A program made the translations under genes and the position numbers. Positions 15,570 through 26,790 of a stretch of DNA of 42,342 bases are shown in pieces; position 1 is the first letter of the stretch; each line of letters opens with the position of its first letter. The notes beneath the pieces were generated by a model. It was not told the origin of the DNA. It did not search any database and was given only the letters and a program-made list of their open reading frames with translations. The DNA is from Chlorobium sp. (GTDB lineage Bacteria > Bacteroidota > Chlorobiia > Chlorobiales > Chlorobiaceae). The stretch covers positions 1 through 42,342 of the forward strand of contig SZYA01000092.1 in assembly GCA_005843815.1 (NCBI GenBank), read 5' to 3'.

Positions 15570-16862
15570 TTAATTTCCATTGTTTTTCCGGCGAAGATAT
15601 GCCGGGGTGTCTGACAATCCTTTCTGAATAATATTCCCTTGCTCTCCTCTTTCGCCTCCATTCGGCTGATGGTGATCAACCTCATGGTCTGCGTTACTTC
15701 TTACACCCACTTCATGGGGGTCATGAATCGACAACTGCCTGCGAATATAGGCCGGAATCCGCAAATCCTCCTCCTGCCTTTCAGGGTAGTGAGAAACCGG
15801 CTTTCGTCCGGTGGCAGGAATCTGTCCAGTCCTCATTCCAGGCACTGCGGCAACGGGGCGTCGTGCGGTCGGTCTCTTTTCTTCATCCTGATCTTTTCGC
15901 CTGAAACCGGTAACGATAACTGTCACCCTGATCTCACCCGATACCTGTGGCTCGTCAACATAACCGTTAATAATTTTTGCTTCGCTACCAACCTGCTCTT
16001 CAATATAGTTCATGGCATCCGACATATCACGCATGGTGACCTGGCCAGTAATGTTGACCAAAACCCCTTTTGCCCCTTTGATCGATACCCCCTCAAGAAG
16101 AGGACTGTTAATCGCGTCGGACGATGCCTTCAGCGCACGACGCTCACCCGCCGCAGCGGCAGAACCCATAACCGCATCGCCCGCTCCAGACATGATGCTG
16201 CGAACATCAGCAAAATCAACATTGACATGCCCGTGACGGGTAATAATATCGGCAATACCTTTTGCCGCCCTGTAGAGGACATCGTTTGCCATATTGAATG
16301 CTTCAGTGGCGCTTACCCCCTCTTCGGCAATACTGAGAATTTTCTCATTCTCAACAAGAATCAACGTGTCGATATATTTCCGCAGTTCGGCTATCCCCCC
16401 ATCAGCAATCTTCGACTTGACCTGTCCCTCAAAGTTAAACGGTCGGGTCACAACACCAATGGTAAGTATCCCCATATTTCTTGCAATAGAGGCAATAACC
16501 GGGGCAGCCCCAGTACCCGTGCCCTTGCCCATACCGGCGGCAATAAAGACAAGATCGGCACCGCGAAGCTGAGCCGCGATAATCTCACGATCATCTTCAG
16601 CCGCCTGTCGACCTTTGGCGGGATCGGCTCCCGCCCCAAGGCCACTTGTCGCCTTCTTCCCAATCTGCACCCTGAGAGGAGCTTTGGAATTCAGAAGAGC
16701 CTGACGGTCGGTATTAAAGACTATATATTCAACACCACTTATTTTCCGGTCGATCATGTTGTTGACGGCATTACCGCCACATCCGCCAACTCCAACAATT
16801 CTTATCGTCACCCCCTTGCCCTGGTCATTGTCAAACAGGCCAGGATCGAGCTCAAATGCCAT
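15570..16862 (-). CDS. ftsZ: Cell division protein FtsZ
   Basis: Tubulin-like GTPase of 430 residues that forms the Z ring. The nucleotide-binding [11 protein letters not shown] is at 24-34 and the tubulin signature [12 protein letters not shown] at 110-121. The T7 loop is represented by [11 protein letters not shown] at 214-224. After the core (to about 318) comes a proline/arginine-rich linker. Two copies of the C-terminal conserved peptide are present: [11 protein letters not shown] at 367-377 and [11 protein letters not shown] at 417-427, where one is usual. AGGGGAGAT lies five bases before the ATG. It follows ftsA by 42 bases. Confidence 0.97.
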   Translation of the reverse strand: MAFELDPGLFDNDQGKGVTIRIVGVGGCGGNAVNNMIDRKISGVEYIVFNTDRQALLNSKAPLRVQIGKKATSGLGAGADPAKGRQAAEDDREIIAAQLRGADLVFIAAGMGKGTGTGAAPVIASIARNMGILTIGVVTRPFNFEGQVKSKIADGGIAELRKYIDTLILVENEKILSIAEEGVSATEAFNMANDVLYRAAKGIADIITRHGHVNVDFADVRSIMSGAGDAVMGSAAAAGERRALKASSDAINSPLLEGVSIKGAKGVLVNITGQVTMRDMSDAMNYIEEQVGSEAKIINGYVDEPQVSGEIRVTVIVTGFRRKDQDEEKRPTARRPVAAVPGMRTGQIPATGRKPVSHYPERQEEDLRIPAYIRRQLSIHDPHEVGVRSNADHEVDHHQPNGGERGEQGNIIQKGLSDTPAYLRRKNNGN

Positions 16863-16904
16863 CGTTCATCTCCCCTTTAAAACACGCTTGTTCCCTCTCG
16901 TTCA

Positions 16905-18206
16905 TCAAAGATTATCCCAAAATTTCTTCATTCGATCCACAATTTTTTTACCTGCGGGAGCCTGTTCCGGTGCATCTGACTGCTCCAGTGACCCCGGCAG
17001 CGCTTCACTTGGAAGAACCTCTGCTGTCGCCGCAAAACTCTGATTCACCGCAAGGTTATTCTGAAATGCGTGGGCAACAAGCCCCATAACCGTTGCATAC
17101 ATAGGGTTATTGACGGATCCCTTGATCCCACCGGAAACTCCTTCGGGATAACCGATGCGAACATCAAGCCCGAGAATGTCATGAGTAAGTTCCTCTGTGC
17201 CTGGTAGAAGTGAACCGCCTCCGGTTATAATCGCTCCAGCGTTAAGATACTCATAATAACCTGAACGTTTGATTGAGTCACGCACCAGTTCAAGAATCTC
17301 CATCATCCGGGCTTCAATGATCATCGTCAATGAGCTCTTTGGCACAGATTTCTGTGGCCGCCCTTCAATGCCCTCTATAAGAAGCTCCTCATCCTCCCCG
17401 CTCAGCTTGCCGTAAGCACAACCATGTTTGAGCTTGAGATCTTCGGCAACCTCGTAGAGCGCTCTGACACCATGGGCAATATCATGAGTAATATCGTTTG
17501 CCGCTACCTTGATCACCTCTGAATAGCGAATGGCACCATCAATATAGATTGCCACTTCAGTTGTGCCACCACCAATATCAATGACAACCACACCACTTTT
17601 CTTCTCACGCTCTTTCATCACCGCCATACCCGAAGCAACTGGCTCAAAGGTTATGGCACTGATCTCCAGACCTGCCTTTTCGACACACTGCCGGATATTT
17701 CGAATCTTTGTTCTCAAGCCAACAACAATATAGGCGCTGCCTCTCATGGTCGACCCTGCCATTCCTATCGGATCAAGAAGCCCATCCTGATCGTCCACAA
17801 TGAACTCTTGCGGAATGACATGAATAATTTCATGATCAATATCCAGATAGCGAATATTGGTCTTCGCCTTCTCCAAAAACCGCTTCACATCCGACTCATT
17901 AACAATCCCTGTCTGATTGACGCTGATTTCTGAGTTGCTGTGAATGCAATGAACATGCGCTCCGGAAATCCCGACATCAACGCCATGAATACGAATGGAG
18001 GACTCGCGCTCAGCATCAGCAACTGCCGCTCTGATAGCCGCCACCGTTTTGTTGATATTGACCACCGTAGCCCGCTGGAGACCATCTGAATTGGAACGCC
18101 CTTTGCCAAGAACATTAAGCTTGCCGATCTCATCTTTCTCGGCCACCACAACGCACACCTTCGTCGTTCCTATATCAAGACCTACCGCAATATTGCTTTT
18201 CAGCAT
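16905..18206 (-). CDS. ftsA: Cell division protein FtsA
   Basis: Actin-like ATPase (433 residues) that tethers FtsZ filaments to the membrane. The phosphate-binding loops are visible in GLDIGTTKVCVVVAE (9-23) and VVVIDIGGGTTEVAIYIDG, with the SHS2/1C subdomain insert in between. The C-terminal residues 414-433 (GKKIVDRMKKFWDNL) form the amphipathic membrane-targeting helix, preceded by a low-complexity linker. It starts four bases after the ftsQ stop. Confidence 0.97.
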   Translation of the reverse strand: MLKSNIAVGLDIGTTKVCVVVAEKDEIGKLNVLGKGRSNSDGLQRATVVNINKTVAAIRAAVADAERESSIRIHGVDVGISGAHVHCIHSNSEISVNQTGIVNESDVKRFLEKAKTNIRYLDIDHEIIHVIPQEFIVDDQDGLLDPIGMAGSTMRGSAYIVVGLRTKIRNIRQCVEKAGLEISAITFEPVASGMAVMKEREKKSGVVVIDIGGGTTEVAIYIDGAIRYSEVIKVAANDITHDIAHGVRALYEVAEDLKLKHGCAYGKLSGEDEELLIEGIEGRPQKSVPKSSLTMIIEARMMEILELVRDSIKRSGYYEYLNAGAIITGGGSLLPGTEELTHDILGLDVRIGYPEGVSGGIKGSVNNPMYATVMGLVAHAFQNNLAVNQSFAATAEVLPSEALPGSLEQSDAPEQAPAGKKIVDRMKKFWDNL

Positions 18207-18210
18207 TGTT

Positions 18211-19095
18211 TTACTCTTGCCTGATTATCACCGGGTTAGACCCGACTTGTGCCTCCGGAGGAGAAGACTGCGTTGTGAATATCCTCTCTTTGAACCGCAG
18301 ATCAACCGTGTCATAAAAGCCAAACCCTTTTTTTGAAACAACCTTTTGCCAGAATATCTCAAATTTTTTCAACTTTTCCTTAAAGTTGCCATCATTACCA
18401 ATAATAAAACGGGTGGGTGCCTGAACAGCTATACACCAACTCAAATTGTTTGCTGCAAGATGAAATTCCTTGACAAGCAGTCTGGCATAATCGCTCTTTG
18501 ACAGTGCATCAAGAAACTGGAGGATCAAGGCAACATCCCTTCTGTCAAGTTGCTGAAGACCATTATCGGCAATGGTCAAACGACTTACCCGGGCAATTGA
18601 AAACAGGTCAGGGAAGCGGATGGCAACCTCTTTTCTCCAGGGAAGAAGAAATCCTTCACGGTCGATAACCATGGTACTACGACCAATAATGGCAAGCGCT
18701 ACAGGCTCCCGTTCGACAACCTTGACTCGAACAATGCCATTCAACTCCTTGCTGATCACCGCATCCCTGAGATAGGGAAGCCTCTTAATCCGCTGTTTCA
18801 ACTCATCTGCATCAAGCTCCTGAAGATTTGCCCCTTTATAATCTGCCATTCGTGACAGCAGCTCACGTTCAGGAATAATCGATACACCGTCAACTATAAA
18901 ATCACGGACAATCACCTCTTTTTTCCACCGTGATGCTGAAGAGGCCAAGGCGGCAAGGGCAACAAGCAGGGCTATGATAAAAACCAACAGCACAAGCCTG
19001 CGGCCAGGAGCGGCTGGAACTGCGCTTACAGGTGATTCCTGGAGCGCTGGCTCAGTCAAATAATCGGAATAACCTCCGGTTTCGGAATCAGGCAT
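18211..19095 (-). CDS. ftsQ: Cell division protein FtsQ (DivIB type)
   Basis: A 294-residue bitopic protein: short cytoplasmic tail, one membrane helix at 33-52, a POTRA domain from about 62 to 130 (VIVRDFIVDGVSIIPERELL) and the FtsQ beta domain after it. It connects FtsB/FtsL with the septal synthase complex. Sequence conservation is low, as normal for the family, and gene order between murC and ftsA supports the call. Confidence 0.9.
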   Translation of the reverse strand: MPDSETGGYSDYLTEPALQESPVSAVPAAPGRRLVLLVFIIALLVALAALASSASRWKKEVIVRDFIVDGVSIIPERELLSRMADYKGANLQELDADELKQRIKRLPYLRDAVISKELNGIVRVKVVEREPVALAIIGRSTMVIDREGFLLPWRKEVAIRFPDLFSIARVSRLTIADNGLQQLDRRDVALILQFLDALSKSDYARLLVKEFHLAANNLSWCIAVQAPTRFIIGNDGNFKEKLKKFEIFWQKVVSKKGFGFYDTVDLRFKERIFTTQSSPPEAQVGSNPVIIRQE

Positions 19096-19146
19096 ACAAC
19101 ACTCTTTTTTCTTTCATGATACAACTCGCTCGACCTGTTTCACTCC

Positions 19147-20538
19147 TCAACGTGACCTGCAGGATTCAGCGACTTTTGAAGCCAGATGGGTAATATCTCC
19201 GGCTCCCATAAAAAGAAGCATATTCCCGTTGACTGCCTGCTCCATAATTGCAGCAAAGAGGGAGTCACGGTCCGCAAGATACTCTACATGCTTGCCACCT
19301 GCCTTCCGAACAGCCGAGGCAACAAGCTCACCCTCGACACCGGGATAATCAACCGCCTTCTCACGAGAGGGATAAATGTCTGCAACATAGACCATATCTG
19401 CCCTTGAAAGCGCCCAGCCATATTCATCGGCAAACTCCCTGGTACGGGAAAACAGGTGTGGCTGAAAAATAGCGACCACTCTGGAGTCAACCCATCCACT
19501 TTTTGCCGCACTGACGGTCGCCTTGACCTCTGAAGGATGATGTGCATAATCGTCAACCACCATCAAACCCTCATCATTACTGTATTTCACCTGAAACCTT
19601 CTCCTCATGCCGGTGTAACGACCTAATCCGGCAATAAGTTTTTCAGGCATAATTCCCAGCTCCAGTCCAGCGGAAAAGGCTGCCAGGGCATTCAGCACGT
19701 TGTGTCGCCCCGGAACATTGATACAGACATCGCGGTACTCATGACCATAAGCCTTTACCGTGAAGATGGCACGCCCTTTTTCCAAAACCAGATCAGATGC
19801 CATAACATCAGCGGGCTCATCAATACCGAAGGTGGTGTAGAGACGATTCATCAGGGGAATAATCTTTCTGATCTCCGGCCAGTCAACACAACAGATAACC
19901 CTCCCGTAAAAAGGCACTTTATTGGCGAAGGCAATAAAAGCCTGTTTCAGCTCATCCAGCGTTCCATAGGTATCCATGTGCTCTGATTCAAGGCTGTTGA
20001 CAATGGCAATGGTCGGGGTCAGCCTCAGAAAAGCGCGATCATACTCATCAGCCTCAATAACCATGAATTTCCCGTCACCAACAACCGTACTCCCTTTCAG
20101 ATAGTCCGATATACCTCCAATCATAACCGTCGGCAACTCACCCGACTCGATAAGCATCGTGGCAATCATGGCTGTCGTGGTGGTCTTGCCGTGCGTGCCG
20201 GAGATACATATCCCGTATTTATAGCGCATAAGCTCGCCAAGCATCTCGTCACGCTTGATCACCGGAATACCCGCTTTTCGGGCAGCAATGATCTCTATGT
20301 TCTCCTCTGGCTGGATCGCAGAGGAGTAGACAACCACATCACACGACGTAACCTGCTCTGCCCGGTGACCCCGATAAATTATTGCGCCATGTTCAACCAG
20401 CTTGTCGGTCACCTCTCCTGTCGTGAGGTCAGAACCAGTGATGCCGAAACCTGACTTGAGGAGCAACTCTGCAATTGCGCTCATGCCAGCTCCGCCTATG
20501 CCTACAATATGAACACTTTTTGTTCTTCCAAGTTCCAT
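19147..20538 (-). CDS. murC: UDP-N-acetylmuramate--L-alanine ligase
   Basis: Adds L-alanine to UDP-MurNAc using ATP. The Rossmann-like [14 protein letters not shown] is at 13-26, the P-loop GTHGKTTT at 114-121, and the Mur ligase C-terminal domain contains [15 protein letters not shown]. Length 463 is typical. AAGGAG eight bases before the ATG supports the start. murB and ddl, which often follow murC, are absent here; a 51-base gap leads to ftsQ. Confidence 0.97.
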   Translation of the reverse strand: MELGRTKSVHIVGIGGAGMSAIAELLLKSGFGITGSDLTTGEVTDKLVEHGAIIYRGHRAEQVTSCDVVVYSSAIQPEENIEIIAARKAGIPVIKRDEMLGELMRYKYGICISGTHGKTTTTAMIATMLIESGELPTVMIGGISDYLKGSTVVGDGKFMVIEADEYDRAFLRLTPTIAIVNSLESEHMDTYGTLDELKQAFIAFANKVPFYGRVICCVDWPEIRKIIPLMNRLYTTFGIDEPADVMASDLVLEKGRAIFTVKAYGHEYRDVCINVPGRHNVLNALAAFSAGLELGIMPEKLIAGLGRYTGMRRRFQVKYSNDEGLMVVDDYAHHPSEVKATVSAAKSGWVDSRVVAIFQPHLFSRTREFADEYGWALSRADMVYVADIYPSREKAVDYPGVEGELVASAVRKAGGKHVEYLADRDSLFAAIMEQAVNGNMLLFMGAGDITHLASKVAESCRSR

Positions 20539-20550
20539 GAGTCCAACTCC

Positions 20551-21648
20551 TTAAGGTTTTTGAGCAAGCGCAATTATACGCAGGGCAAGCTGATGGGCCG
20601 CATCAGGATAGGCCAATTTTCGGGAGGCCTCACCCATGATCCGCAATTTTTCGGGATTATTTAATAATGCAAGAATAGTATTGACCGCACTCTCCCCGGC
20701 AAGAGAGTCATCCTCAACCACAAGAGCAGCGCCTCCCTTCAACAGCGCTCTGGCATTATGACGCTGATGGTCACCAGTTGCATAGGGATAGGGGATTAGA
20801 ACCGATGGTTTGCCAAGATTGGTCAATTCCGCAAGAGATGAGGCCCCCGCACGGCAGAGCACAAAATCCGCAGCGCTATACGCCGCACCCATATCTTCAA
20901 TATAGGGGGAAATCCAGAGACGAGGGGATGAGTGCACCTGCCCGTTGATACGCTCATAATCAAGAGCTCCGGTCTGCCAGAGAAGGTTTGCTGAAGCGGT
21001 AATCCGGGCAAGATGCTGAAGCACCGCATTGTTGATTGCGCGCGCACCCCTGCTCCCTCCAAACACCAGCAGGGTCGGGCGCTCCTCGAACAAGCCAAAA
21101 CGAGCACGCGCCTGAAAGACATCTTCTCCCCTAAACAATCTCGCAGGATTACCGGATACAAAAATTCGACCGGTTTTTGGAAGAAATCGGCGAGCCTCCT
21201 CAAAAGAGAGATGCACCTCACTGGCAAGCAGCGCCAGCAGTTTTGTCGTCACACCGGGGAAGGCATTCTGCTCCTGTACCAGTGTTTTTTTTCGCATAAG
21301 CTGTGCCGCCAGAAGCAGTGGTGCACTCACAAATCCGCCAGTACCAACAACAACATCGGGTGCCTCGCGATGAACCAGAGTAATGGATCGACCCAGAGCT
21401 ACCGCAAAATCAGCGAGCACTCCAAGATTTGCACCTATGTTGGCAAACAATCGCCCCCGCTTCAACCCTCTGACTGGAATAAGGTGAAGCTTGTAACCCT
21501 GCCGAGGGACCTCTGTTGCCTCAATGCCGCTGGTTGTACCGGCAAACGAGATCTCCACATTCGGCACCATCTTCCTGAGTTCTCCAGCCATGGCAATACC
21601 TGGATATAAATGGCCTCCGGTGCCTCCGCCTGCGAAAAGTACCCTCAC
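20551..21648 (-). CDS. murG: Lipid II synthase MurG (GlcNAc transferase)
   Basis: Transfers GlcNAc from UDP-GlcNAc to lipid I on the inner face of the membrane. The glycine-rich [11 protein letters not shown] at 7-17 and the family segments [24 protein letters not shown] and [14 protein letters not shown] are present; length 365 is standard. The start is GTG, overlapping the ftsW TGA as GTGA, with an excellent AGGAGG five bases upstream. Confidence 0.97.
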   Translation of the reverse strand: MRVLFAGGGTGGHLYPGIAMAGELRKMVPNVEISFAGTTSGIEATEVPRQGYKLHLIPVRGLKRGRLFANIGANLGVLADFAVALGRSITLVHREAPDVVVGTGGFVSAPLLLAAQLMRKKTLVQEQNAFPGVTTKLLALLASEVHLSFEEARRFLPKTGRIFVSGNPARLFRGEDVFQARARFGLFEERPTLLVFGGSRGARAINNAVLQHLARITASANLLWQTGALDYERINGQVHSSPRLWISPYIEDMGAAYSAADFVLCRAGASSLAELTNLGKPSVLIPYPYATGDHQRHNARALLKGGAALVVEDDSLAGESAVNTILALLNNPEKLRIMGEASRKLAYPDAAHQLALRIIALAQKP

Positions 21649-22850
21649 ACGCTCCTCCTCTCAGCAACATCAGATTGCACTTTTTTCTGAAGTTCCCGTT
21701 TTTTATAGCGTGATATGCTCATCAGAATTCCGACACCAAGTGAGTTGAAAAGAAGCGCCGTTCCCCCATAGCTGATAAAGGGGAGAGCAACACCGGTTGT
21801 CGGCAGCAAATGGCATGCTACCGCAATATTAATGAATGCAAAAAGAGAGATTGCTGTCGTGATGCCGCTTGCCACATATTTGCCAAAATTATCAGGAGCA
21901 TGCTTGGCTATGATAATTCCGCAGACAAAAAATCCGGCAAACAACGCAACCACCACAAGAGCCCCCAAAAACCCGTACTCCTCTCCGATAACAACAAAAA
22001 CAAAGTCATTGTAGGAGAGCGGAAGATAGAGATCTCTCTGCTTGCTTGCCCCGATACCGAGACCAAACAGCCCTCCATTTCCCAAACCAATCAAGGCCTG
22101 CGCCACCTGGTAGCTCAACCCTTTTTCGTCTCCGCTGAAAAAAGAGAGCAAGCGGGCAACCCGATAGGGAGCCGCAATGGCAAAAACACCGGCAATGGGT
22201 ATCAGCAGTGAAAAGGTGGTCAGGAGATAACGGATATTGACCCCGCCGATAAACATGAGCATAAAGCCAATAATGGCAATAAGTGATGCTGTGCTGAAAT
22301 TTGGTTCAAGAGCGACAAGGGCAACCACTGTCATCAGAAGCGTCAGCAGCGGATAATAGGAGTTATTCAAATCCCTGATGTAAGGTTGTTTTTCGGTAAT
22401 TAGCCGCGAGAAATGGAAGATAATGGCATACTTTGCAAAGTCCGATACCTGGAATTTCATCGGACCGAACCCTATCCATCGCGCAGCACCGGAGATGAGA
22501 CCAACTACCTTCATCACCAGAAGCAGCGTCAACAGAATAATACTGGCAAAAAGAATAATCTTGCTCGTCTTCCAGAACACGTGGTAATCCATCTGTGCAA
22601 CAAGCAGAACAGTGAAACTTCCCAGCACCGCAAAGGTGAGCTGGCGCCAGAGAAAATACTCCGAACTTGAGTACTTTGTCACCGCCCATCCTGCTCCACT
22701 GCTATAGACAATGACAATGCCTATGCACATCAGAAGAAAAACAATGAGCATCAACAGTTTTCCGGCAATCACCTCACCAATTGAGGGCGATACAAGCGCC
22801 TCGGTGGCCGGGAAGGCTGATGAGCTGTGCATGGAGTCAGAAGTCAGCAT
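21645..22850 (-). CDS. ftsW: Lipid II polymerase FtsW (SEDS family)
   Basis: A polytopic SEDS glycosyltransferase of about 401 residues that polymerises septal glycan with FtsI. Family motifs include [30 protein letters not shown] and the C-terminal [19 protein letters not shown]. The start at 22850 overlaps the murD end by seven bases; a frame extending to 22871 is possible but would overlap more. No clear ribosome binding site is visible, consistent with coupling to murD. Confidence 0.95.
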   Translation of the reverse strand: MLTSDSMHSSSAFPATEALVSPSIGEVIAGKLLMLIVFLLMCIGIVIVYSSGAGWAVTKYSSSEYFLWRQLTFAVLGSFTVLLVAQMDYHVFWKTSKIILFASIILLTLLLVMKVVGLISGAARWIGFGPMKFQVSDFAKYAIIFHFSRLITEKQPYIRDLNNSYYPLLTLLMTVVALVALEPNFSTASLIAIIGFMLMFIGGVNIRYLLTTFSLLIPIAGVFAIAAPYRVARLLSFFSGDEKGLSYQVAQALIGLGNGGLFGLGIGASKQRDLYLPLSYNDFVFVVIGEEYGFLGALVVVALFAGFFVCGIIIAKHAPDNFGKYVASGITTAISLFAFINIAVACHLLPTTGVALPFISYGGTALLFNSLGVGILMSISRYKKRELQKKVQSDVAERRSV

Positions 22851-24241
22851 AGCAATAACCGATGAACACATTGTTTAAACTGCCGGCCACGCTCCTCAAA
22901 ATTGTCGAACATGTCAAAACTTGCACATCCGGGCGAAAAAAGCACACTCTGCCCAGGCAAAGCAGCCTCACTGGCCATAAGGATCGCCTCTTCAAGTGAA
23001 CTAGCTGCCTTCAGGGGAACCATGCCATCAAAAGCGCCGACTATCTTTCCCCGAGACTCTCCAATCGCAATCAGCAGGGTGATTTTCTCTTTGACCAGTT
23101 CCGCAATGGTCGCATAATCGTTTCCTTTATCCCGGCCTCCGGCAATAAGGACTGCTGTGGCGGGAAGCGACTGAAGCGCCTGACGCATTGCGTTGAGGTT
23201 TGTCGCCTTTGAATCGTTAACCCAGTCAACCCCATTGATGCTCAGAACCAACTCCTGGCGATGCTCAACCCCCAGGAACGACCTGAGCGCGGAGAGAAGG
23301 GGCTCATCACCGATACCCAGCGCCCTGGCAACTCCGACGGCAGCCAGCACATTGGAGATATTATGCCGACCACGAAAACTTTTTTTGAGAAACTCAGAAG
23401 TCTCCATAATCCGCTCATCACCATGGGAGGTGCGCACAATAATGCACTCACCATCAAGCAAAACTGTACGACGGTCAATCTCTCCCTTGCCAACCGACTC
23501 CATGCCGAAAGAAAATATCCTGAAAGGGAATTGAGCATTATCGGCAGTAAAATGAGCATGCAAAAGCGGATCATCCGCATTATAAACGAGCGTATCCTCT
23601 GGTCGCTGATTCGCGTAAATCCTGAACTTTGCTGCCGCATAACACTGCATATCCCCACTATAGCGGTCAAGATGATCTGGCGTAATATTGGTGATAATCG
23701 AAACATCGGGCCGAAAGGCAGGGGAGCGCTCAAGCTGGTAACTGCTCAGCTCCACGACGGCGACATCATCGGGACTCATCTCCATGACCATCGAAGAGAA
23801 GGGTACCCCTATGTTGCCCACGCAGAAGGAGCGATAGCCGCGTCGGAGCCCGTCCTCTTCGCAGATGCGATGAACGATTGTGGATGTTGTGGTCTTTCCA
23901 TCCGTACCGGTAATACCGACAATCCGCGCCTGGCAAAACAGGCTCGCTATCTCTATTTCGCTGTAAAGAGGAATGGCTCGCGCCTGCATCCCCTGTACAA
24001 TTGGAGCAGAGGGGGGAATACCAGGACTGATGACACAAAAATCGGCATCATACACCCTCTCTGAGTGCCCCTCCTCTTCATAGGGAATCTGCATCTCCTG
24101 CAGCAGCAACACCCCCTTCTCACCAATACGGCGTAACTCGCTGACAAACGCCTCTGCCCCCTTGCGCACGAGCAACTCTGCAGCAGCAAGTCCACTCTTT
24201 CCCGCGCCAATGACCGATACCTTTTTTCCCTTTATATCCAT
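22844..24241 (-). CDS. murD: UDP-MurNAc-L-alanine--D-glutamate ligase
   Basis: Adds D-glutamate to UDP-MurNAc-Ala. The N-terminal GAGKSGLAAAELL (12-24), the P-loop GTDGKTTTS (112-120), and WVNDSKATNLNAMRQAL in the C-terminal domain identify MurD. Length 465 is typical. It begins five bases after mraY ends and overlaps ftsW at its 3' end. Confidence 0.97.
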   Translation of the reverse strand: MDIKGKKVSVIGAGKSGLAAAELLVRKGAEAFVSELRRIGEKGVLLLQEMQIPYEEEGHSERVYDADFCVISPGIPPSAPIVQGMQARAIPLYSEIEIASLFCQARIVGITGTDGKTTTSTIVHRICEEDGLRRGYRSFCVGNIGVPFSSMVMEMSPDDVAVVELSSYQLERSPAFRPDVSIITNITPDHLDRYSGDMQCYAAAKFRIYANQRPEDTLVYNADDPLLHAHFTADNAQFPFRIFSFGMESVGKGEIDRRTVLLDGECIIVRTSHGDERIMETSEFLKKSFRGRHNISNVLAAVGVARALGIGDEPLLSALRSFLGVEHRQELVLSINGVDWVNDSKATNLNAMRQALQSLPATAVLIAGGRDKGNDYATIAELVKEKITLLIAIGESRGKIVGAFDGMVPLKAASSLEEAILMASEAALPGQSVLFSPGCASFDMFDNFEERGRQFKQCVHRLLLC

Positions 24242-24246
24242 AATCG

Positions 24247-25353
24247 TTATCTGAGTTTCAGGGTCATGAGACTTGCGAGAAAAAAGAGAATGGTCAAAAT
24301 CCAGAACCTGATCACGATCTTCTGTTCAGCCCACCCTTTCAACTGAAAATGGTGATGAAGGGGGGCCATCAAAAAGATGCGCTTGCCCTCTCCTGTCATC
24401 ATTCTTGTGTATTTGAAGTAGAGTACCTGCAATGAGACCGAGAGTGTTTCGATAAAAAATATCCCGGCTATCAACGGCAGCAGCAGCTCCTGCTTGATAA
24501 GAAGGGCAATCACACCAATAGCGCTGCCAAGAGCCAGTGAACCGGTATCACCCATAATTATCTCGGCGGGATTGGTGTTGAACCACAAAAATCCAACACA
24601 GGACATAACAATTGCCATACTGACCACCGCCACCTCACCACCGCCAGGAATAAAGGGAATATTGAGGTAGACCGCATAGACCGCATTGCCAGCAAGATAT
24701 GAAAAACCGGCAAGACCTATGAACACAATAGCCGAACTTCCGGCCGCAAGCCCATCAAGACCGTCGGTCAGATTGACCGCATTCGATACCGCAGTAATAA
24801 TAAAAATGACAATCGGAATGTAAAAGATACCGTAATCAATGGTCAGGTGCTTGAAAAACGGCACCGTTGTGGTAGAAAGTAACACCGAAAATGCGGGATC
24901 AAACCACGTATAGAGGCCTATCACCAGACCAAGCGAGACCTGCCCGATAAGCTTGTAACGAGCGGACAAGCCCCCCTTGATCTTCAGCACCACCTTCCGA
25001 TAGTCATCAATAAAACCAATAACCCCCATCCAGAGAACGGCCAACATGATAAGCCAGACATGAGGATCCGTAAATTTTGACCAGAGCAGCACAGAGGTCT
25101 CAATGGAAAAGATAATAAGCACACCGCCCATGGTAGGCAACTGCTTTTTCTTTTTATGCTCCGGGGGCGCCTCTTCCTTGATTGGCTCAATAAAGCGGGA
25201 TTTCAGAAATCTGATAAATGTTGGTCCCGCAATGACCGTAATCAGCAGCGCAGTTATTGCTGCAGCGCTTGCCCTGAAGGTAAGATATTCGATAACATGG
25301 AGAGCCGGAGGATCAAATGTATCATTTATGTATTTTAACAGATAGTAGAGCAT
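24247..25353 (-). CDS. mraY: Phospho-MurNAc-pentapeptide transferase
   Basis: A ten-helix membrane enzyme (368 residues) that joins UDP-MurNAc-pentapeptide to undecaprenyl phosphate to give lipid I. Signature segments are [22 protein letters not shown] with the DD pair, [23 protein letters not shown] and HHHFQLKGW. It begins four bases after the murF stop. Confidence 0.98.
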   Translation of the reverse strand: MLYYLLKYINDTFDPPALHVIEYLTFRASAAAITALLITVIAGPTFIRFLKSRFIEPIKEEAPPEHKKKKQLPTMGGVLIIFSIETSVLLWSKFTDPHVWLIMLAVLWMGVIGFIDDYRKVVLKIKGGLSARYKLIGQVSLGLVIGLYTWFDPAFSVLLSTTTVPFFKHLTIDYGIFYIPIVIFIITAVSNAVNLTDGLDGLAAGSSAIVFIGLAGFSYLAGNAVYAVYLNIPFIPGGGEVAVVSMAIVMSCVGFLWFNTNPAEIIMGDTGSLALGSAIGVIALLIKQELLLPLIAGIFFIETLSVSLQVLYFKYTRMMTGEGKRIFLMAPLHHHFQLKGWAEQKIVIRFWILTILFFLASLMTLKLR

Positions 25354-25356
25354 ATT

Positions 25357-26790
25357 TTATTTTTGCCTGGTTATGATTCTTTCTTTGACCAGCGCGTCAA
25401 CAACACGCTCCAGTTTCATTCCTCTTGATCCCTTGAACAGCACAGTGTCACCATCACACAACTCGCCCAGCAGAGCGTTGAGAAGTGTTGCCTGGCTCTC
25501 GAAATGGCCTCGACAAGAGTTCGGGTTCTCCCGGCAAATCAGCCGAGCCTTCTCTCCGAGGGTAAAAAGTTTATCAACTGTCTGCTGGTGAAGATAACGA
25601 CCAATGAGCTCATGTTCAACATCTCCTGCCGCTCCAAGCTCAAGCATGTCTCCGAGCACAGCAACTCTGCGGCCTGCGCAGGGAATATCACACAGCGCAT
25701 CAATTGCCAGACGCATGGAGTCTGAATTGGCGTTATAGGTGTCATTGAGAATCCTCAGGCCAGCCGCATCCATCACCTCAAGGCGCTTCCAGCCAGGAGC
25801 AGGGGCAAGGGCTTCAAGCCCCTCACGAATCCGAACCAGGGGAAGGCCAAAATGGAGCCCGACAGAGGCGGCAGCAACCGCATTTATAACATTATGCTTC
25901 CCGGTAAAATTCAGGGTAACCTGTTCGACTTCGTTTGATGACGTTACCAGAAAAGAGAGCCGACCATCCTGCTCAACCGAAATACTGCTGGCCCGACAGT
26001 GCCGGTCAGGGCGATCCGATGTTCCGTAAAAGAGAGCCTCTGAAAGAGCTGCGCCTGAGGCCTGAAGACGAGGATCATCAGCATTGACAAAAGCAGTGCC
26101 GCCATTATCGCCAATATAGTCGAACAACTCTGTTTCTGCCGCAGCAACACCCTCGATATCAAGAAGAAACTCAAGATGCTCATGACCGATATTTGTCAAG
26201 AGAGCATGGGTCGGGCGTGCAATGGCAGCCAGCACACCCATCTCGCCCGGATGATTGATGCCTAGCTCGACCACGGCAACATCGGTATCACTCCTGATCT
26301 GCAACAGAGTCAGAGGCACGCCGATATGGTTGTTGCGATTCCCCTGGCTCATCGTCACCTTGAAGCCGGTAGCAAGAACCGACGCAACCATCTCTTTGGT
26401 GGTCGTCTTTCCATTACTTCCACCAATAGCTATGACAGGAATAGCAAAGGTGTTCCGATAGAGTATTGAAAGGTGTTGCAGCCCCGCGACAGGATCAGCG
26501 ACCACAATAAACCCTTTACCAGCAGGCGGCTCCGGTGATGCCTCTGCCTCATACCATGCACGGCTGACCATTGCCCAGCTCGCTCCCGTCTCAAAGACAG
26601 TGCCAATATAGCTGTGCCCATCTGTCCGCTCTCCCTGCAAGGCTATAAATATATCTCCACCGGTGATCTCCCTTGAGTCAATAACCACCTTCGGCCCAAC
26701 CATCTCAAAAGGAGGAGCGACACGCCTGGAGAGAACAACCTCTCCGACCTGACGAAAATCGTTGATCGTCAATACTCCTGTTACCGACAC
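25357..26790 (-). CDS. murF: UDP-MurNAc-tripeptide--D-Ala-D-Ala ligase
   Basis: Adds D-Ala-D-Ala to the tripeptide precursor. The P-loop GGSNGKTTT is at 123-131, the central domain contains RNNHIGVPLTLL, and the C-terminal domain carries LNDTYNANSDSMRLAID. Length 477 is standard. The start is GTG, ten bases inside the end of murE, so the two genes overlap and are probably coupled. Confidence 0.97.
   Translation of the reverse strand: MSVTGVLTINDFRQVGEVVLSRRVAPPFEMVGPKVVIDSREITGGDIFIALQGERTDGHSYIGTVFETGASWAMVSRAWYEAEASPEPPAGKGFIVVADPVAGLQHLSILYRNTFAIPVIAIGGSNGKTTTKEMVASVLATGFKVTMSQGNRNNHIGVPLTLLQIRSDTDVAVVELGINHPGEMGVLAAIARPTHALLTNIGHEHLEFLLDIEGVAAAETELFDYIGDNGGTAFVNADDPRLQASGAALSEALFYGTSDRPDRHCRASSISVEQDGRLSFLVTSSNEVEQVTLNFTGKHNVINAVAAASVGLHFGLPLVRIREGLEALAPAPGWKRLEVMDAAGLRILNDTYNANSDSMRLAIDALCDIPCAGRRVAVLGDMLELGAAGDVEHELIGRYLHQQTVDKLFTLGEKARLICRENPNSCRGHFESQATLLNALLGELCDGDTVLFKGSRGMKLERVVDALVKERIITRQK

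Noticed and set aside
15639-16880. Long plus-strand open frame of 413 codons opposite ftsZ
   Set aside because: It is antisense to a complete, clearly conserved ftsZ; its translation resembles no family and its length reflects codon bias.
23261-24064. Plus-strand open frame of 267 codons opposite murD
   Set aside because: Antisense shadow of murD without motif or start signal.
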